Assembly (NCBI RefSeq): GCF_032062135.1
Contig: NC_092869.1
Coordinates: 44,481,237 to 44,545,236 of the forward strand
Source: Pyxicephalus adspersus
Taxonomy: Eukaryota; Chordata; Amphibia; Anura; Pyxicephalidae
DNA length: 64,000 bases
Reading direction: 5' to 3'
This document shows positions 11,690 to 22,779 of this stretch, one piece after another; positions within the stretch are counted from its first letter, which is position 1, and each line of letters starts with the position of its first letter. The notes beneath the pieces are model-generated. The model was not told where the DNA came from and made no database searches. It was given only the letters and a program-made list of their open reading frames with translations. A program made the translations under genes and the position numbers.

Positions 11690-12145
11690 CCAGTCAAGGG
11701 TAAGGTACCTTCACCATAGGTGAACCCCCACAAGTTCTGGAACTTCTGTAATGCTTGTAAACTGTAGTTCCATCTATGGCCCCATTCCACAGGAATGAAA
11801 GCCCAACAATTCCACAGGAAAGGAAGCCAACAGATTGGGGTCATTATGTCCCTCCTGCAAATCAACCCACGGGCATGGAGCTCTGACCTACTGCAGAGGA
11901 CTTCATGGAGGCCTTTTTTGCCATGGGACTCCTTTAATATGACCTTAACCATTTTTGTTGCTACAAAACCTTTGTTAGAGGCAACTGATGGAGTCGTGTT
12001 GTATGGAATTCCCCCATTGGGCAGTAGCTGGTAAGTGGAATGACCTAGCTCTCGGAAGTCAGTTTAGTCTCAATCTCTCCCCGTGAAGGGCACTTTGATT
12101 AGCTTCTCCCCTCCAGTGTTCCTCCAAAAGCCATGCAACTGGCAA
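11690..12145 (+). pseudogene. Ty3/gypsy-type gag (capsid) relic
   Basis: Reading the plus strand across stops and frameshifts gives the order of motifs expected of a metaviral-type Gag capsid. First comes an NPHKFWNFCNACKL-like stretch (about 11724-11765), then QQIGVIMSLLQINPRAWSS (about 11828-11884). After a frameshift comes FMEAFFAMGLL-stop-YD (about 11907-11945), and finally KWNDLALGSQFSLNLS (12032-12080). At least two in-frame stops and two frameshifts are present. No protease, RT or integrase was seen downstream, so this is a fragment of a dead LTR retrotransposon. The minus-strand frame at 11644-11952 is the shadow of this region. Confidence 0.65.
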
Positions 12146-13170
12146 ATTGTGTTGATTGGAGGTTTCAGAAATGTTGGTAGATAGGGAGCACAGCAGTATT
12201 GGTTTATTCAAAAAAAAATGTGTTTTATTAAAACATCAATTTTAACTCAATGCAACGTTTATTTTGACCAGCGTTGGCCTTTAACAAAGCACAGAACATT
12301 TGAAGGGAAATGTGATGGGGAGGTTTTGCAGTAGTTGTCCACTTGAGATCACTTTCTTTGCCAGTACAGAACAGCATCCTCTTTGTGTAAAAGGCAGTCA
12401 GTGTGTCTAAGCAGCGTCATCATGAGCTATAAGGTCAACATTTCAGAGCAGAGCAGAAAATTGATGGTCATCTTAAAAGGTCAAAACCAGGACTGAATTA
12501 AATTAATTGACTCGAATCTCCTGTGTTAGAAGACACAATACAAGACAGCCGTACCTGCTCACAGCCCATGCAGGCTAATTATATCATGAAAGGAAAGTTA
12601 TCAATGATGTACAAGTTTTATTCTGTCAGAAAGCAAGTCTTGCCAGTCACACTTCCAAGGGTAAAAGTTCTGTCAGCAGAAAATATCAGAACAGAACATT
12701 TCAAGCCTTTCCCGGGGCAGATCACCAATGTGTTTTAGTTCTTGTCAGTCCCAGGGCTTCCGGACCAGAGAAGGTCACTTAGTGGTCTCCAAGGTCTCCT
12801 GCAGGGTTTATATGATGCCAAGCGTCTTCTCCTGTCATACAGGAGATTCTAAAAGAATTAAACAAAGTAAGAAACAGTAAAATGAGCCTGTCATCATATA
12901 TATTTTGTCCAGCATGCTTAGTAATTAGTCAGTGGAACACTCACAGTTATTTATTACCTTTCCCGGAGATCACAGTAGTTCCAGTGACAATGCCTTGGTC
13001 TTCTTTTCTCTACCTTTGCTCCAGGTTCATCCAAAGTCACCTTTCTAGATTAGGATGTCAGCTAAAAGATCACACAATCATGTCAATCCAGGTGTCTGTG
13101 CAGATGTCAAATATCAGAAATAAACTAGCACCCACTGTAGCTTATAAAGTTTTGATGTTGCAGTCCAATC
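12146..13170. other. Non-coding stretch, no gene seen
   Basis: No domain-bearing frame. The plus-strand frame at 12882-13328 (148 residues) runs into the palindromic MITE at 13175 and is therefore a chance frame. Confidence 0.4.
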
Positions 13171-13174
13171 ATTG

Positions 13175-13376
13175 GGCTGGATTTATTAAAGCTCTCCAAG
13201 GCTGGAGAGGATACACTTTCATCAGCGAAGCTGGGAAAACCAGCAATCCTGGAATGGATGTTGTCCAGGATTCAAAACATTTGCAAATAAATCCATTCCA
13301 GGGTTACTACATCACCAAGTTTCACTGATAAAAGTCTATCCTCTCCAGCTTTGGAGATCTTTAATAAATCAGGCCC
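13175..13376. mobile_element. Palindromic MITE, family A, copy 2
   Basis: A 202-bp fold-back element of the family at 4460. Arms: GGATTTATTAAAGCTCTCCA and CTTTAATAAATCAGGCCC, with inner pairing of GGCTGGAGAGGATACACTTT to its complement. It is flanked by a perfect ATTG on both sides (13171-13174, 13377-13380). Confidence 0.85.
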
Positions 13377-14030
13377 ATTGGGTGACGTACGATTATGGAA
13401 ACGCTCCTTCTGCCTACAGCAGACTACTGGCATCAATTCAGCCTAGCGAAAGCCATCCACTAAATTGTCTGGGTATTCAAATTAAATAAAGATGACAAAT
13501 ATGTTGACATGCCAGAGTTAAAATAGTGCAGACCTGTAAAGTTATGGAAAGCTCCTCTTTAAATTTGCATCAGTTTCTTAAGCTCCGGCATTGAAAACCC
13601 ACAAATTGGGGTACAATTGGTCGATGTAATAAAATTCCAAAAATTCCATCCTTTGCAAGTCAGAAGTTTTTGTCTATAGCCATGTTAATATGAGTGAAGG
13701 GGTCATCCTGGACTTTTATCCAAGACCCCATTATTCATTGCAGTGTCTATCATTCATTGTAGTGTCGTCTCATCTCTATCATGAAAAAGTGATGAAAAAT
13801 CCAACATATTAAACCAGAACAAGACATGAGAGAATTTTTCCAATTGGGCTCCTGTTCTAGTGACTTCTCTGATGACAATGCTCCTTCAAAATGAAACAGA
13901 CAAAAAAAAAAAAAACAACACGCCCAACAGGGGTTGTGACCTTTCCAAGCCCTTTCCAAGCTTTCCAAACCAAGGACAAAAAGTTCCGGCTCTAGATACA
14001 CTTTGAATGATGGACTTTTATGAGTTATTT
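13377..14030. other. Non-coding stretch, no gene seen
   Basis: Includes a short A-rich tract near 13902-13918. No repeat family was recognised. Confidence 0.35.
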
Positions 14031-14780
14031 AAGAATGTCTCCATTTTCATCATTTTGCACTTAATCAAGTTCTGAATTTTTGCTTCTGCAGACCTCAACT
14101 CTTAACAACTTCCAAAGGCTAAAATATTTCAGGCATATTGCACCCATCGGCCAGGACGCATTTCTTTCATGAAATCTAAATGTGAGAATTTTTTTGTGGG
14201 TCAGATTCTTGTCCCAAAAGAAATTGCTTTTAATGAGTTGTTAGAAAAGAACCTTATTTGACATTTTGCCACCTATTATATATCAGAAAGCAGCAAAAAT
14301 TTGCCGACGCAGTTTTTTCTTTTCTCAAATGACAGCCATAAAAGAGGGCCTTTCGTGAAGAAGCTGCAGTGAGGTTTAATGCTTTTAATTTTCGTCTTGC
14401 ATGAAAATGACAGAATTGGAATACTGGAGTGGAGATTAATTTGCTCTCTGTTGACTTTGTCCCTATTCCGATTCCCATTGTTAATAACATTTTCTTTTAG
14501 AACCCGGTCACAATTAACACTATAAGATTCCCACCAAACTGTCTGAAGCAGAAAGCTTTAAATGAGCCTAACACGACTTTTAATAATTAAACCGTTATTA
14601 AACCAAATCACCATTAATACGTAGAATTTTACATCGTTCATAAATGAGCTGCCTTGGTCAAATAAAATGAGCAGACACATTAAGACAATTGCTCTTAGAT
14701 TAATGCTAATTGCTTTATTGATGAAAAGGCAGGATCTTAGAATTATGCTTTTCAATTGGTATTTTTGTCATTTTTGCTTC
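14031..14780. promoter_or_regulatory. Candidate conserved non-coding block
   Basis: About 750 bp without repeat hallmarks. It carries a dense set of homeodomain-type cores (GGAGATTAATTTGC, TAATAATTAAACCGTTATTA, CACCATTAATACG, AGATTAATGCTAATTGC), an AACAATTG-type E-box-like word and balanced composition. Both strands are closed by stops, so it is not coding. This is the strongest enhancer-like stretch in the left half of the window, judged by texture alone. Confidence 0.3.
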
Positions 14781-15464
14781 TATGGGTCATAAATTCAGCT
14801 TAAATACAATTTTAAATACTATCGTTATCACAAAATCCAGATTTTTTCATATAATAAAATAAAAAGCCATTTGCAGTGTGTGATCTGCATAATAAGGTAT
14901 TAATTTGTATTTTTTAACAATCCTGAGCTGCTGATCTTCTGCAGCCACTTCCTGTCTATAGTGATGGCTGCATGGCAGATCCCAAGGTTGGTTTCCTGAT
15001 GGTGATGACATTGGAACGTGTCTTGCAATGCCATGGTATTGTCGCTTGAAGTGCCAATCAGAGTGGCAGGGTAACATTGCAGGAGCAAAACTAGGACAAA
15101 ACATTGTCACTCCATAGAACTTCACAAGATTTCTCTAGAGCGCCCCCACTTAATCCATTTGTCATCCTATTCAGCTTGATCCTACTTTCTGCGCATTTAA
15201 AAAAAATCCTTAAAACCCAACTTTTCATATTCACCTACCTCTCTTCTTTCGTCTCATGAATCCTCACTACCCCACCATTTCATATCCCCCTTCCTATTGT
15301 GTACTACTCTTCCCCACCTTTTAGAGTGTAAGCTCTTTTGGACAATGATCTCTCCTGCTTCTGTGTCCTTGTTTGTGCTTGTATGATATGCAAAAATAAA
15401 AAAGATGGAAAAATGAATAAAAAAGAAACACATAAATAAGAAAATGAAGAACCAAGGTAAGTGA
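14781..15464. other. Non-coding stretch, possible old repeat
   Basis: The section from about 15140 to 15390 contains GTAAGCTCTTTTGGAC and CTTGTTTGTGCTTGTATG, reminiscent of the 3' portion of a dispersed element, followed by an A-rich stretch. Not assigned. Confidence 0.3.
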
Positions 15465-15645
15465 ATTAGACAAAGCTCTGATTACTTCAACCATCTGATC
15501 AGGTGCAAGAAAAATAAACTGTTATATTAAATGCCCCTGTATGTGATTGGTTAGATGCCCTTGCTAAGTGAATTATCACTTACCCATCCCATTCACTTTA
15601 GTGAACAGCCTAAATCTCTTTAATAAATCACCCTATTGGGAGAAT
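15465..15645. mobile_element. Palindromic MITE, family B, decayed copy
   Basis: Shares with the copy at 8521-8786 the words GATTACTTCA, GTGCAAGAAAAAT, TGCTAAGTGAATTATCACTT and GAACAGCCTAAATCTCTTTA-ATAAATCA at its right end. The left end is lost. Confidence 0.6.
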
Positions 15646-15649
15646 GGTA

Positions 15650-16395
15650 CAGGACTTAGGGAAGGCTGGAGTTCAATAATACAAACAATGACAGAAAGAG
15701 GAGAGGACCCTGCCCAAAAGAGCTCAGAACTAAGAGCACACAATAGGAGGGGGATATTGAATGGGGGCTTGGAAGTGATGGATTAGGAGACAGAAGAAGA
15801 CGGGTAGGTGAGGAAGCCAAATAGGACGAGGAAGACTATTCCAGAGAGTAGGGCAGCTCTAGAAAAGTCTTGGAAGCATGCATGTGACAAGGTTATGAGT
15901 GAAGAAGTCATTAGTGGGTCATTGGAAGAGCGAAGCAAATATTTTACAATCAGATCAGAAAACTGGGACAAGAACTGTAGAGGGATTTGTGTATAAGTTA
16001 GGTAGGTGAGACAAGAACCGTGGAGGGATATGTGTATCAGGTAGGTAAGTGGGACAAAACCTGTGGAGGGATTTGTGTATCAGGTAGGTAGGTGAAGCAA
16101 GTATTGTGGAGGGATTTGTGTATCAGGTAGGTAGGTGAGACAAGAGCTATGGAGGGATTTGTGTATCAGATAGGTAGGTGGGACAAGAGCTGTGGAAGTA
16201 TTTGTGTATCAGGTAGGTAGGTGAAACAAGAACTGTGTAGGGATTTGTGTTGGGTAGGTAAGTGGGACAATAACTGAGGAAGGATTTGAAGGCAAAGCCC
16301 CGGAGCTTGAATTTGATTCTCGAGTGGAATGGGAGCCAGAGAGATGCAGCAGAAGAGAAGAGGTTGGGAAGGATGGATACATCTGGCTGTATCAT
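15650..16395. repeat. Dispersed repeat containing a 43-bp tandem array
   Basis: The left part (GAGGAGAGGACCCTGCCC, AGAGCTCAGAACTAAG, CACACAATAGGAGGGGGATA) is the same sequence that follows the L2-type tails at 23809 and 37268. It continues through GGTCATTGGAAGAGCGAAG and the tandem array to GGCAAAGCCCCGGAGCTTGA and GGAATGGGAGCCAGAGAGAT. This is therefore a longer copy of that family, lacking the tail itself. No transposase or RT frame is visible. Confidence 0.6.
15965..16290. repeat. Tandem array, about 43-bp unit, seven copies
   Basis: Unit of about 43 bp built from GGGACAAGAACTGTGGAGGG and ATTTGTGTATCAGGTAGGTA-GGTGA. About seven units, diverged by substitutions (GAGACAAGAGCT, GAAGCAAGTATT, GGGACAATAACT). 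Only one internal unit exists in a normal copy of the host repeat, judging from its flanks, so the array grew inside the element. Confidence 0.85.
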
Positions 16396-18058
16396 TGATG
16401 ATACATTGTAGAGGAATCTGGATAGTTTATTGCCAGAGAATTCTATTCCCGATCAATGTATCACCACCAGTCAGATCCTAACTTCCAAAGTAGTCATGAA
16501 TCTAGCCAGTGGCTTAGGACACTTAGAATGGGCCAATTTGATGCCACAGAAGGTTTCTCCATGTCATAGACAGCAAAGAAACTGCAGAGAACCCCTATAA
16601 TGTATTACCAAAATGGAAGAAGAAGGGGTTCCCAGATCAGCAGATACCTTTATATTGGAATAGGGTAATGGTAGGAAGTGCAGTAATTCTTGGATTACAC
16701 TCCGTACCCCTCAGCTGTTGAGCTTTGTTCCTTCCAAGCATCTCATAGGTTTCATTCCAAAATGTTGCCCGGAGCTTATATTTACTGACAATACAGATGC
16801 ATTGCTGAACAGAAAACATTGCTCCGGAAGATGTGGGAATTGTAGTACAGATTCAGAAGGATGGTACAGATTGGACATTTCGTTCTGACCAGCAAAGGTT
16901 TAGTCGATTAGGAGAATTATTTGGAGTCATCAAAGCGTGACACAAGTCTTCATCCATCACGGAGCAGAGTGTGTGACTGTGCCTCTGCGACCTCTGCTCA
17001 GCTCAGAGTCATCACCGGGAATGTCATTTGGGTTATTGATATAACAGCCGCCTGTCAGTCTCATATCACTACATACACCATTATTGAGTCCAGATCCGGA
17101 TTGCAGTCCCATGGGTGGACAGCGGCCTTTGATATAGTGCCAACAATTACCTGTCATGTGTCACAACCCAGCGAATGGACCACAAATAGATTTATTAAAC
17201 GCTGTGATGGCTTACAGAGAAATTTTAGCACAGACCATTATAAGAAAAAACTTTTTGAAGAATTTTATAAAAAATAAAAAGAGAGGAGTAATGATTATAT
17301 TATTTATGGCAATTATGGTTAAAAACATAACAAAAATAGTCACTGCTTTAACAAATGTTTAATAATTTCCCCCTGTATTGTTGTGTTCATAATCTGTATT
17401 AGGACACTTAGAGCCCCAACGCTCGTGAACCCCCACATTCAGCCACATCCAGGGGCAGTTTTAAGCAAAATAGGGCCCTGGGAAAATATGGAATGGGACA
17501 CAAAAATCGAGTTGCCTTGTCCTAAAACAGCCCATCCCCCCTCCCCCGGACTTGCCTTAATTATCACCATAAATTTTGGTGGATGCTACTTTTCCCCAAA
17601 ATTCAAAAGGATAAGAAATTTGGATTCAAATCAGAACAATTCTTTCAAAGAAAATGCAAACGTGGGACAAAACCACCATCTTTCCTGAAGAGCCATTAAG
17701 GAGACCCTGAATAAGAAAAAGCTCAAATAGGTGCTTTATGAATAATATTGTTTGCCCACTATATGTATATTGGGTTTTAATAATACCGACTAGTAATGTG
17801 GAATTTACAAAGAATTTAAAAATGACTCCATATGTCCATATGACCCTTGAGGATCTGAGGTCGACAGCCCTGGTTGTGGTTTACCTGTAGTGAGCCCATG
17901 GAGAGAATTCCATTAATAACTTTAACTTTAAATGTAACTCATAACTCACAATACTTCAATTTATGAGTGCCTGAAGCCATTTCAAACATTTCCATTATTG
18001 TGAACCCTCCTGCTATAACTTGCATTACTTGCACTGCACTGGGACCATGCAAACAATA
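16396..18058. other. Non-coding stretch, partly unique-looking
   Basis: The block 16920-17200 is balanced in composition and repeat-free. It is open on the plus strand for 118 codons (16921-17277), but the translation has no recognised domain and no typical start. It could be unique regulatory DNA or a chance frame. The remainder (17280-18058) is ordinary AT-rich sequence. Confidence 0.35.
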
Positions 18059-18305
18059 AATAGTTACATAGTAAGTCAGGCTGAAAAAAGTCCATCAAGT
18101 TTAACCAGTAGGGAAATAAACATATCCCAGATTTAAAACCCTGTGAACATAGTTGATGCAGAGGAAGGCAAAAAAAATTTGCTGGTGCAATTTGCTCCAA
18201 AAGGGGAAAAAAATTCCTTCCTGACCCCATGAGGCAATCAGATGTTCCCTGGATAAGCAGTCTCTGTTATCTTTACTTCCCTACTTGAATACCCGGTTAT
18301 ATTAA
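18059..18305 (-). mobile_element. CR1-type LINE, 3' end
   Basis: On the plus strand it begins TAGTTACATAGTAAGTCAGG, then CCATCAAGTTTAACC, GTTGATGCAGAGGAAGGCAA, GGAAAAAAATTCCTTCCTGA and GGCAATCAGATGTTCCCTGG. This is the reverse complement of the 3' untranslated end of the LINE at 18950-20367, which lies about 650 bp away in the opposite orientation. Confidence 0.9.
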
Positions 18306-18575
18306 AACAGTAAAAAGATCAGAAGGCAGGTATGAAATCACAGGTCCCGTAGGAAATTATTTTTGGGGCCCTCTTACAAACAGACAGAAAAAGACACCAT
18401 TTATAAACAGCCTAACATATTTATATGGCACAAGCTTTGAGCTTCAGCATGAAACAGCAAGTGAAATAATAACTGAAAACAGCCTTTTTAACAGTTTTTA
18501 GTGTGTAACTGGCCCTTTGTGAATGAATATTTCATTTTTTTTTAGCACATTGCAGATCTCGTTACTTCCCGGATT

Positions 18576-18785
18576 GCTGGCTGCTGCTGGTGACTGCCGC
18601 GGTAGAAGTCTACTAGTAACTTTTTATGCTTTGCTCTGCATGAGATCGTGTCAGCCTCTGCAAGATCATAGGAACTTTCTATTATCTGACAGAGGCTGAT
18701 GTGATCTCATGCAGAGTGCTGCATAGGAAGTAATTTGTAGAAAACTTCTTCTGTCGGTGAGGAGATTGCAGATGGCAGCCAGGAG
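18576..18785. repeat. Long imperfect hairpin, MITE-like
   Basis: The inner arms GCTCTGCATGAGATCGTGTC-AGCCTCTG (18633-18660) and CAGAGGCTGATGTGATCTCA-TGCAGAG (18690-18716) pair almost perfectly around a loop of about 30 nt. Weaker outer pairing extends to CTGGCTGC (left) and GGCAGCCAGG (right). No coding potential; classification unknown. Confidence 0.7.
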
Positions 18786-18949
18786 GTGGTGAGTAGCAGG
18801 TCCTGTATTGCTAGATGTTTGAATTGTATATCCCGGTGTATAGCAAAGATGCCTATTTCCCCTAGCCCAGTCGGTCCTATAGAGAGTGCTGGACAGGGGT
18901 CTGTATATGGATGTCCAGGATCCTATACACTGAGAAAATTTGTCTCTTT

Positions 18950-20367
18950 AATTTGTCTGTCTGTATGTGAGAAGTGATCTAAAAGTGAATGTGAAAGAAG
19001 AAATTGTGGATGGAACAAGCAATAAGGTTGAGGAATTATGGGTGGCGTTGATTAACACACAAATAATTATTGGAGTCTGCTATAGGCCCCCCAGTGCTAA
19101 GGAAGTAATAGAAAATCAACTTCTAGCACAGATAGAAAAAGCAGCAAAAACTGGAAGTGTTCTAATCATGGGAGATTTCAATTACCCAGACATTGACTGG
19201 AGTAATGGCAATACAGGAACAGCAAAAGGGAGGAAATTTGTGAATTTAATACAAGATAATTTTATTGTACAGTTTATAGAAGCCCCAACTAGAAATGATA
19301 CTCTGCCGGACCTAGTTCTTTCTAACATTGCAGAGCTTATAACAAATGTGCAAATAAAAGAGAATCTGGGTAGCAGTGACCATAATATGATTTCATTTAA
19401 TGTTAGCTGTAAAAAAGAAGCAAAAACAGGAAAGATAAAAACATTTCATTTTAAGAGAACACATTTTTCTTTATTAAGGGCGGCTCTCTGTGACTTGGAC
19501 TGGGAGACAATATCCAGAAATGGAAAAGGATCTTGGGGTTCCGGTAGATCATAGACCTAATAACAGCATGCAATGCCAAGCTGCAATATCTAAAGCTAGC
19601 AAAGTACTTTCTTGTAATAAAAGAGGAATAGACTGCAGAGATGGAGACATAATCCTGTCCCTGTACAAAGCATTGGTCACACCACATCTGGAATATGCAG
19701 TCCAGTTTTGGGCACCACACAAAGGACATTGTGGAATTGGAGAGAGTGCAGAGAAGGACAACTAAACTAATAAAAGGAATGGAGGAGCTCCGCTATGAGG
19801 AGAGATTAGCTGAACTGAATCTTTTCTTTCTTGGGAAGAGACGTATAAGGGGGGATATGATCACCCTGTATAAATATATAAATGGTCCATATAGAGAACG
19901 CTCTTCCCAATTATTCACGTAAGATCATTACAAAGCACAAGGGGGCGCTCTTTGTGTCTGGAGGAATAGAAGTTTAAGCTCCGGATAAGGAAGGGATTCT
20001 TCACTGTAAGGTGTGAAAATGTGGAATGGGCTCCCTCAGGAAGTAGTTTCAGCAAGTTCTATAGATTGCTTTAAGAAAAAGCTGGATGATTTCTAGAAGC
20101 ACAGAATATAACTGAGGATTAAAGATTTAAAGTAAAAATACCAGTGACTGGTGATCCAGGGAACATCCGATTGCCTCTTGGAATCAGGAAGGAATTCTTT
20201 TCCTCTGTTGAAGCAAATTGTACCAAGGTTTTTTATTGCCTTCCTCTGGACCAACTATGTCTTATAGGGTTTTATATCTGGGATATGATTATTTCCCTAG
20301 TGGTTGAACTTGATGGACTTAAGTCTTTTTTCTACTTAACCTACTATGTAATTAGGTAACTATGTAA
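18950..20367 (+). mobile_element. CR1-type LINE, internally deleted
   Basis: The copy starts inside ORF2 with an endonuclease/exonuclease/phosphatase-type domain. In the frame from 18967, motifs are YRPPSA (residues 39-44), the catalytic GDFN (69-72), EAPTRND (105-111) and SDHN with the catalytic histidine (137-140). At about 19490-19530 the endonuclease is joined to the C-terminal end of the reverse transcriptase region (KDLGVPVDH, LYKALVTPHLEYAVQFW, then after a frameshift LERVQRRTTKLIKG and YEERLAELNLF). The whole RT catalytic core is missing. The 3' end has a long untranslated part and closes with GATGGACTTAAG and AACTATGTAA. Dead, and too short to be autonomous. Confidence 0.92.
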
Positions 20368-20595
20368 AACACACCCCATGTTGCTATTATTTCACTATTT
20401 AACAGTGTGGAAAAAAAAATATGATTTGCATGTGCGGTAAAGAATAGGAAATGTACTGGCTCAGCAGGTGCCAATCCCCCAATCTAACTCCACACTCTTC
20501 AGTTAGACCAGGGCTTGACTACTAGGCCATTTCAAGAGGTCAAGAAGGCACACTAGGCCAGAGGAAACAAGGTGTCCAAAGAAAGGTTTTTTCCA
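20368..20595. other. Short spacer, nothing recognised
   Basis: Between the CR1 end and the BED-finger relic; no repeat match inside the window. Confidence 0.3.
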
Positions 20596-20845
20596 ACTGT
20601 GACTACAAGCGAGCAGCCTCAGTCTTCAGCTCATCTCCGCGGTGTAGTCCCTGTACGTGTGCTTGGCATCGACATGCCCCTTGGGATTCGACAGCTTGAA
20701 AGTGGTGTCGTTGCACACTAAACACAGGGCCACGTTGGATGAACAATAATTCGTCGGTCCATTCGGGGTTGAAGACACAACGTTTGAGGTCAACCTTCCA
20801 GAGACTGGTAGCTGCGTGTTGCTTCAGGTCTTTAGGCATAGTAAT
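20596..20845 (-). pseudogene. BED-type zinc-finger / hAT transposase N-terminal relic
   Basis: The minus strand encodes KVDLKRCVFNPEWTDELLFI in the frame starting near 20839. After a one-base frameshift at about 20728 it continues ALCLVCNDTTFKLSNPKGHV-DAKHTYRDYTAEMS to a TGA. The CLVC and the H-x4-H (HVDAKH) give the metal-ligand pattern of a BED zinc finger. BED fingers sit at the N-terminus of hAT transposases and of ZBED/GTF2IRD2-type host genes derived from them. Only this exon-sized piece remains, with a frameshift and a stop, so I call it a dead transposase fragment. A host pseudogene of the same class is the alternative. Confidence 0.6.
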
Positions 20846-20939
20846 TGGGGTTACTGTGCGGGAACTCGATGATATCGATGATATCGCAGGTCTTCACAAT
20901 ACCATGACATTTCAATTAGCCTGAATTCAACAATAAATA

Positions 20940-21660
20940 ACTAGGGACTGGAATACTGTCTGGGCCATATCCAGCCTAAAGGCCAGAGCTTGCCTACCTC
21001 TGACTTATTGCAAGCCCCAGCTCAGCCCCGGGAAGTTAGTTGAGCTTTTCCAGCACACAGTTGCCCTCAGAACTTTTTAGTCCAAGAGATGGCATCTGGG
21101 TGGATTGACAAAAGACCAGGAGCCCACAAGAGAAGAACTGGGGACACAATGGGAAGTCAGACATTCCAGGGTCAGTTACCAGGTGATCTACAGGTAACAC
21201 AGTACAGGAGAGTCCAGCAGAGGCAAATCCAGGACACAAAGCCGGGGTCAAACACAGGTTGTCAGTCCACCAAACAAGGTATCCAAGGGTTAAGAGAAGC
21301 AAAGGTCTTTCCAAACAATCACAGAGTCAAGAACAGACAGAGCCAGCAACAGCAAATCCAACAAATAATCACAACACTAGCAGGTTAGACCAGAAGCTAT
21401 AAGGAACCAGTAGCCAATGGCCGGACAAGATTAAGCCAGGAACTAATGTGCTCATTGGCTGCAGACAATACTCTAAAATCCCCTTCAGCGGAACACAGTG
21501 TTATTCTTTGTGCAGGGGATGCTGAGACAGCCAAATGCTTGATCTGCTTTGCTGCTGCAATAAACACTATTGGAGGGAGTGAACGCTGGACTGCATTGGT
21601 TTGTGGCTCACTGACCAAATATGCATCTCCTAACATAAAGCAATGCAATGTTTTGGTAAG
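20940..21660 (-). repeat. LTR-like dispersed repeat, copy 2
   Basis: Matches the block at 10409-11000 in the same relative order (AGCCCCAGCTCAGCCCCGGG, CAGCACACAGTTGCCCTC, CAAGAGATGGCATCTGGG, CAGGAACTAATGTGC versus CAGGAGCTAATTTGC, and AACACAGTG near its end). Frames on both strands (21089-21388, 21397-21849, 21446-21709) fall within or across it and are not genes. Confidence 0.45.
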
Positions 21661-22770
21661 AAAAGCATACAGCACAGTGGTGTGGAATATGAAATGGACA
21701 GAACAATAAACAGATGAAGATAGTGTGAAGCCTGAAATGTACAACATAATATACAAAAGGATGCAATGTGGAATAAGTGTGATACATGTGTCATGGATAA
21801 AAATATGTCTCTGGACTGTTGATAAAATTTGATTCTTGCTGGCCCTCAAGAAGGGGATGCAAATGCAAACCTGTTGGTTTCTTGAATATTTTATTAAACA
21901 ATTCCGGTCATTTCAAAGGTCAGTCCATACCTTGAGTCTGTGCTGGGTGCATGCATTGCCGTGAGGCCCAGGAAGGCAATGGTAATGCATCAAACTGGGC
22001 TGTAGATATTTGGATGGTTCATTTTGCTCAGATACCAATGGCATTAAAGCAGTTTTGTCTGTCTTGGGGTTATTATCAGGTAATCAGGTCCTTGAAGTTC
22101 CCCATTCATGAGCACCTACAGAGAAGCCCCAACATTGCTGTTTGCAATGATGTATCCATGGCCTCTCCACACTTTGTTAAAACAATAAATAACTAGGGGA
22201 GCTCTTTAAATTTTGCTCTGTATATTTTTTTTTTCTCAGGAAAGAAGTAGAAGAGAAAAATAATTGCATGATAATTTTCACAGGTTTTAACTGCTCAGCC
22301 CAATGCAGCATTTACTCTTTGTTAAAATATTTATCTTGGATAATTACAACTTTAGAATTGCATTGAAAAGGACGCTTCTCACTAGAGGGCACGATAAATG
22401 AGCGCATAGGATGTTATGGACATTCTGGAGGTACTTAGCAGTGCAGGAAGATTCAGAATTAAGCAGATCAACATTAGGAAGAAAGTAGTTTAAAGCTGCC
22501 AAAACTGAACTTAAAAAACGTGAATATTTAAAATATTAAGGATAAAAACACCAATGGTCTGGTTTTTGTTGCTGATGAATTACATATCCCAATATGTCAT
22601 GCAACATCAAAACTTTACCGATGGCTGTATACTAAAATACAGTAACAGGTTTATTAAGATGATGATATCCCATATAAAAAATATAAAGTGTTCTAAGATT
22701 TTATTTAAAACAAAGCTATTTGTTGAATATGAAAATGTAGGTGAAAGACCCGCTTCCACTCCTCACTGCA
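21661..22770. other. Non-coding stretch, no gene seen
   Basis: AT-rich. Contains a short T tract near 22227. No recognised repeat or coding frame. Confidence 0.35.
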
Positions 22771-22779
22771 GCTCCTCAT

